A stretch of 64,000 nt of DNA from Planctomycetes bacterium B3_Pla. Lineage in GTDB: Bacteria; Planctomycetota; Phycisphaerae; Sedimentisphaerales; Anaerobacaceae. The stretch's first letter is position 1, and each line of letters starts with the position of its first letter. Under the pieces are notes generated by a model, which saw nothing but the letters and a program-made list of their open reading frames with translations, searched no databases and had not been told where the DNA came from. The stretch is from positions 1 through 64,000 of the forward strand of contig NJBM01000011.1 in NCBI GenBank assembly GCA_005223045.1. Reading direction: 5' to 3'. Made by a program: the position numbers and the translations under genes. Shown here in pieces: positions 60,964-64,000 of the stretch.

Positions 60964-61938
60964 CTACATGTGGTCCCAACGGCCGAAGTGCAAAATTCTG
61001 TCCTTCTGTTCCTGTTCGCCTTGCTCCTGCATTATCACCATAGCCAGTCTGTCGGAGTGGAGCGTACAATACCGCTTGATCTCATCTGGACTCATAATCA
61101 TAAAAGCGGTCGAGAGAGCATCGGCAGTCGCGGCGTCAGGGGCGGATGACCAGGCGGCAAGTTTGCCCTCAACAGGCCGGCCCGTGCGGGGGCTGATGAT
61201 ATGCCCGCCCTTTTGCACTCCGGAACCGCTCAGCGCGCCGCCGCGTAAGCAGGGGCGGGCCAATATCCGGCTGTGATCGGCCGGGTCGCTTAACGTCAGG
61301 GGCCAGCCTTTTGTGCCGGGCGGAGCGTCGAGGGCCAGGACCGAGCTGTAGCCGCCCGAAATCAAAGCCGAATCGATGCTCCACTCGCGCAGCAACTCGC
61401 CGGCGCGGTCAACGGCGTAACCTTTGCCGACGCCGCCGAAATCGACCTGTACCGGGCCGGCCGTCAGCTTGACGGTCAGCTCCGTCTCGTCAAGTTCGAG
61501 CAGATGTGTGCCTGTATGTTGTAGAGCAAGCTCTAACTCATCTTCCGAGGGCGTTCGCCTGCTTCCGTCTTTGTTGCGCCAGCATTTCAGCAAAGAGCCA
61601 ATCGTGATGTCGAAAGCTCCATTAGTTTCGGCATAGAGCCGGGCGCTGATCCGCAGGCACTCGAACGCATCCAGGCCAAGCAGCAAGGGTTCATCGGCAG
61701 GCAAGTTGTTGATTCGGGAGATATCGCTGTTCTCGACGAATCGGCTAAGATCGCCTTCGAGTCGATCCACCTCATCGAAAGCCGCCGCTGCCGCCTGTCG
61801 TGCGTAGCGCTCGTCCTCATAGACAACGATGATCTCGAACGTGGTCGCCATCGCCTCGTGGGAGAAACGCTTCATCCCGGCGATTGAACTACAATCGCTC
61901 CGGACAAAACAAGTTTCTTCCTGCCGTTGCTCGGTCAT
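60964..61938 (-). CDS. apbE: FAD:protein FMN transferase ApbE
   Basis: A 324-residue flavinyltransferase. Start at 61938 overlaps the stop of the upstream gene in an ATGA. It has MATTFEIIV, RLEGDLSRF, NGAFDITIG, DFGGVGKGYAVDRA (FAD site), SGGYSSVLAL and ATADALSTAFMIM (metal site). It attaches FMN to threonine in Rnf/Nqr-type or other redox proteins. No signal peptide is seen. Such partners are not in the window. Confidence 0.93.
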   Translation of the reverse strand: MTEQRQEETCFVRSDCSSIAGMKRFSHEAMATTFEIIVVYEDERYARQAAAAAFDEVDRLEGDLSRFVENSDISRINNLPADEPLLLGLDAFECLRISARLYAETNGAFDITIGSLLKCWRNKDGSRRTPSEDELELALQHTGTHLLELDETELTVKLTAGPVQVDFGGVGKGYAVDRAGELLREWSIDSALISGGYSSVLALDAPPGTKGWPLTLSDPADHSRILARPCLRGGALSGSGVQKGGHIISPRTGRPVEGKLAAWSSAPDAATADALSTAFMIMSPDEIKRYCTLHSDRLAMVIMQEQGEQEQKDRILHFGRWDHM

Positions 61939-63551
61939 TTTTCGCTTTCCGTTGGCGGTTGGTCCACCTCTACCGGTTCTTCGTTGGTAGCTGACCACAG
62001 ATCCTTACTAACCAGGCCGGTCAATTTGACGTTCGGACGCAGCCAGACATAGTAAGGTTTATCGAATAAATACAGGTACATTTGGCGCTCTTCCACAGGT
62101 GTCAGTGCAAAAAGCTTGTTGGCCAACGCATTTTCTATCTTGTCGGAGGCGATAATAAGCGGCGCTGATTTTACGTCATTGACAACCTGATTCGACCAGC
62201 GTACTCGCTTAAAAGATCGCAGGTACCACGGAAGAGGCCAATAGTCGTCGCCGGGACAAATAACGTCGATGGGCATGTTGCGGCCATCTTCATGAACGCC
62301 TGCATACTGTTCTATCTTCTCGACAACGGTGAAAATCTCCGGCGTCGGATGAGCGTAAACATAATGATTGCGACTGTCGGCACAGTATTTGTAACTGCTC
62401 TGACAGGACTGCCAGGTCAAGTGAACTGAAGCGTCAAACAACAGGAAAAGAACAATCAAACGCGGCAGAACATTTGGCGCCAGCCTCACCAGTACCACAG
62501 CTCCGACCCCGGCCAAGAGAATCATGCCGTGCAGGAAGCCCAGCGCACACCAGGGGGTCTTATATGGAATCGCAGAATACACTGCCGTCATGATGAGCGT
62601 GTAGAAGGCGATGAATCTGAGCAGACCGGGATCGGCCGCAGACAGGCCTTTTCTTGTCATCGCGGCTATAAAACCGACGACAGCTAAAAGGACTATGAGG
62701 GCTTCGGTCCAGATCGGGCCGCCGCCGAACCTGAAATATATGAGTATCTTGAGGTAGTAGTGCCAGGGGTGGTCGTGCAAACCATTGCCGTCGGCGCGGC
62801 TGAGATAGGTCGTGTAAGTTCGAATCGAATCCAGGACCCCGCCGGGATTGGACAGAAATGATGAATGCAGCAGCGCCGAGACAATCGCACCGGCTGCAAG
62901 GCCAGCAACAAGATGAGACGGCTTTGCCGCCTTGATGACATTTGCGAGAGAATCCTTCTGTCGCCGGATCAGGATTGCGAGCAGGAGAGCCAGGCACATT
63001 GAGCCAAGAGCGATAATGCATGTCTCCTTGGTGGCGTGCATAAGCCCTAAGAATACCCCCGCTGACAAGGCCCAGGCGAGATTCTTGCTCCGGGTATATC
63101 GGTAGCCGGATGCAATCGCGCCGAAAGTGAAGCAGACCAGGAGCATTTCCTGGATGTAATACCGGCTGTAGAAAACCATGGCCGGCGATATAGCGGTCAA
63201 CACCGCTGCGTAAGCGGCCGCCCCCGTCCCCAGACCGCGTACCACCAGCAGGAGCATCAGTATCAGGCACGCCCCGCAGATAACGGGCACAATTCGCAGA
63301 GTAAACTCGCTTACCTGCATCAGATTCGTAGCGCCCGTGAGCCGGGCCGGCAGCAATGTCAGGTAGTTTAGCGTCGGCCCGTGGTATTCGTTGGGATCAT
63401 AAGTGTAGAGTCCCTCTTCGAGCAACAAACGGAATTTATCGGCGTGAACCGCCTCGTCGCCGTGCATGGGGCGCTGCCGGAGCCGCGGCAGGCGCAGCGC
63501 CAGCGCAACAACTGTCGCGGCCAGAATCAGGACGCAACATTTTTTGGTCAT
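61935..63551 (-). CDS. TIGR03663-type membrane glycosyltransferase (GT39-like)
   Basis: A 538-residue membrane protein with about 11 helices. After the first helix comes RPMHGDEAVHADKF, with an acidic motif typical of GT-C enzymes that use lipid-linked sugars, then NEYHGPTLNYLTLLPARL. The family (TIGR03663) is widespread in planctomycetes and archaea; exact role unknown. The C-terminal part is soluble and faces out. It overlaps apbE by 4 bp. It is cotranscribed with the preceding discoidin-domain gene (1 bp gap). Confidence 0.88.
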   Translation of the reverse strand: MTKKCCVLILAATVVALALRLPRLRQRPMHGDEAVHADKFRLLLEEGLYTYDPNEYHGPTLNYLTLLPARLTGATNLMQVSEFTLRIVPVICGACLILMLLLVVRGLGTGAAAYAAVLTAISPAMVFYSRYYIQEMLLVCFTFGAIASGYRYTRSKNLAWALSAGVFLGLMHATKETCIIALGSMCLALLLAILIRRQKDSLANVIKAAKPSHLVAGLAAGAIVSALLHSSFLSNPGGVLDSIRTYTTYLSRADGNGLHDHPWHYYLKILIYFRFGGGPIWTEALIVLLAVVGFIAAMTRKGLSAADPGLLRFIAFYTLIMTAVYSAIPYKTPWCALGFLHGMILLAGVGAVVLVRLAPNVLPRLIVLFLLFDASVHLTWQSCQSSYKYCADSRNHYVYAHPTPEIFTVVEKIEQYAGVHEDGRNMPIDVICPGDDYWPLPWYLRSFKRVRWSNQVVNDVKSAPLIIASDKIENALANKLFALTPVEERQMYLYLFDKPYYVWLRPNVKLTGLVSKDLWSATNEEPVEVDQPPTESEK

Positions 63552-63552
63552 C

Positions 63553-64000
63553 TTAATTCACCGGCTTGCCGTAAACTGCAACCTCAATGTAGTGGTTCAG
63601 ATCGTTGCTGGTGTTGCCGTTGCTGTAGAGACGGACGTAGCGTGCCTTGACGCCCTTGGCAATTACGTCGAGAAGCTTGCCTTCGTTCGTTTCGGAGTAG
63701 TGCTTGTCCTCGCCGACTCCAAGACCTGCGGTGTTGTCGATATCATTGTTGAACACGGTCTTGACGTTCGTGATAAAATCTGCATCATCGGCAACCTGCA
63801 CTACCACATCAAAATATACCCGGGCCTGCTTATGATAGTGCCAGACCACAACGGCGTAAATCTCGTGCTTTGCTTCGAGATCAATCGTGATGTCCTGTCG
63901 AAATGGGCCTAACTCGACATAGCTGCCGTCGGCAGCTTCCATGTCGCCGTCGGTGATGTAGTCGATCTCACCTATGATCGGCTCCTCGTCGCTGCTGGTC
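63553..64000 (-). CDS. Discoidin (F5/8 type C)-like domain protein, partial
   Basis: The gene is cut by the window edge; 148 codons remain and the frame is open to 64000. The visible C-terminal domain has DITIDLEAKHEIYAVVVWHYH, ARYVRLYSNGNTSNDLNHYIEVAVYG, the beta-sandwich pattern of carbohydrate-binding F5/8 C domains. A role in binding surface sugars is likely. It is upstream of the TIGR03663-like gene with a 1-bp gap. Confidence 0.82.
   Translation of the reverse strand, partial: TSSDEEPIIGEIDYITDGDMEAADGSYVELGPFRQDITIDLEAKHEIYAVVVWHYHKQARVYFDVVVQVADDADFITNVKTVFNNDIDNTAGLGVGEDKHYSETNEGKLLDVIAKGVKARYVRLYSNGNTSNDLNHYIEVAVYGKPVN

Overview
The window looks like part of a chromosome, or a metagenome-assembled contig, from a Phycisphaerae-type planctomycete (inferred from gene families, not from a marker gene). 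Pointers are several Tat-exported Gfo/Idh/MocA oxidoreductases beside a DUF1080 lipoprotein, a secreted protein with methionine/glycine repeats, a lone prepilin-like protein, secreted GH5 and GH26 enzymes, and the run pheA-tpiA-secG-yicC-gmk-rpoZ-coaC-coaB. By eye the host DNA from about 24 kb onward is GC-richer than 6.2-22 kb, which reads as transferred DNA.

Region 1 (1-24 kb) is an island of mobile and defence-like genes. It starts with the end of a tyrosine recombinase gene. Next comes a two-gene minus-strand unit: a nitrilase-fold protein and a 1236-residue SMC/Rad50-like ATPase with a zinc hook. A small ORF and a large serine recombinase follow (6.8-8.8 kb), then a hypothetical gene and a strong hairpin. 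A compact minus-strand operon at 10.4-15.3 kb encodes an HTH protein, a SAM methyltransferase, a HEAT-repeat/nucleoside-phosphorylase fusion, a NadR-like P-loop kinase and an HD phosphohydrolase. This is the best candidate for an undescribed nucleotide-targeting system. After it come a Cas4/AddB-like nuclease, a macrodomain protein, a 756-residue protein with internal repeats, a small protein, a VirD4/TraD-like DNA-transfer ATPase, an unknown protein and a second serine recombinase. This last recombinase sits exactly where the host comM gene is broken off. The other half of comM is not in the window, so the island continues to the left.

Region 2 (25-43.9 kb) is host DNA with many short inverted repeats. 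It holds a cupin, sugar oxidoreductases, GH26, a GNAT acetyltransferase, a pseudopilin, a class III nucleotide cyclase, a formylglycine-generating-enzyme-like lipoprotein or secreted protein, the secretin-domain/repeat protein, a Gfo-DUF1080-Gfo sugar cluster, the c-di-AMP genes cdaA and cdaR, cstA, der and GH5.

Region 3 (43.9-52.6 kb) is a patch of duplications and small regulators. It has an XRE regulator with three tandem membrane paralogues, a tandem duplication of zinc-ribbon/PH-domain genes, an XRE regulator with a DUF2975 protein, a relic of ogt, a MITE-like element whose partner copy lies at 29.7 kb, and a second candidate system: a nuclease-like protein with three small HTH proteins.

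Region 4 (52.6-64 kb) is housekeeping: ogt, pheA, tpiA, secG, yicC, gmk, rpoZ, split coaC/coaB, a PadR-controlled membrane protein, a GT2 glycosyltransferase, apbE with a TIGR03663-like membrane protein, and the end of a discoidin-domain gene cut by the window edge.
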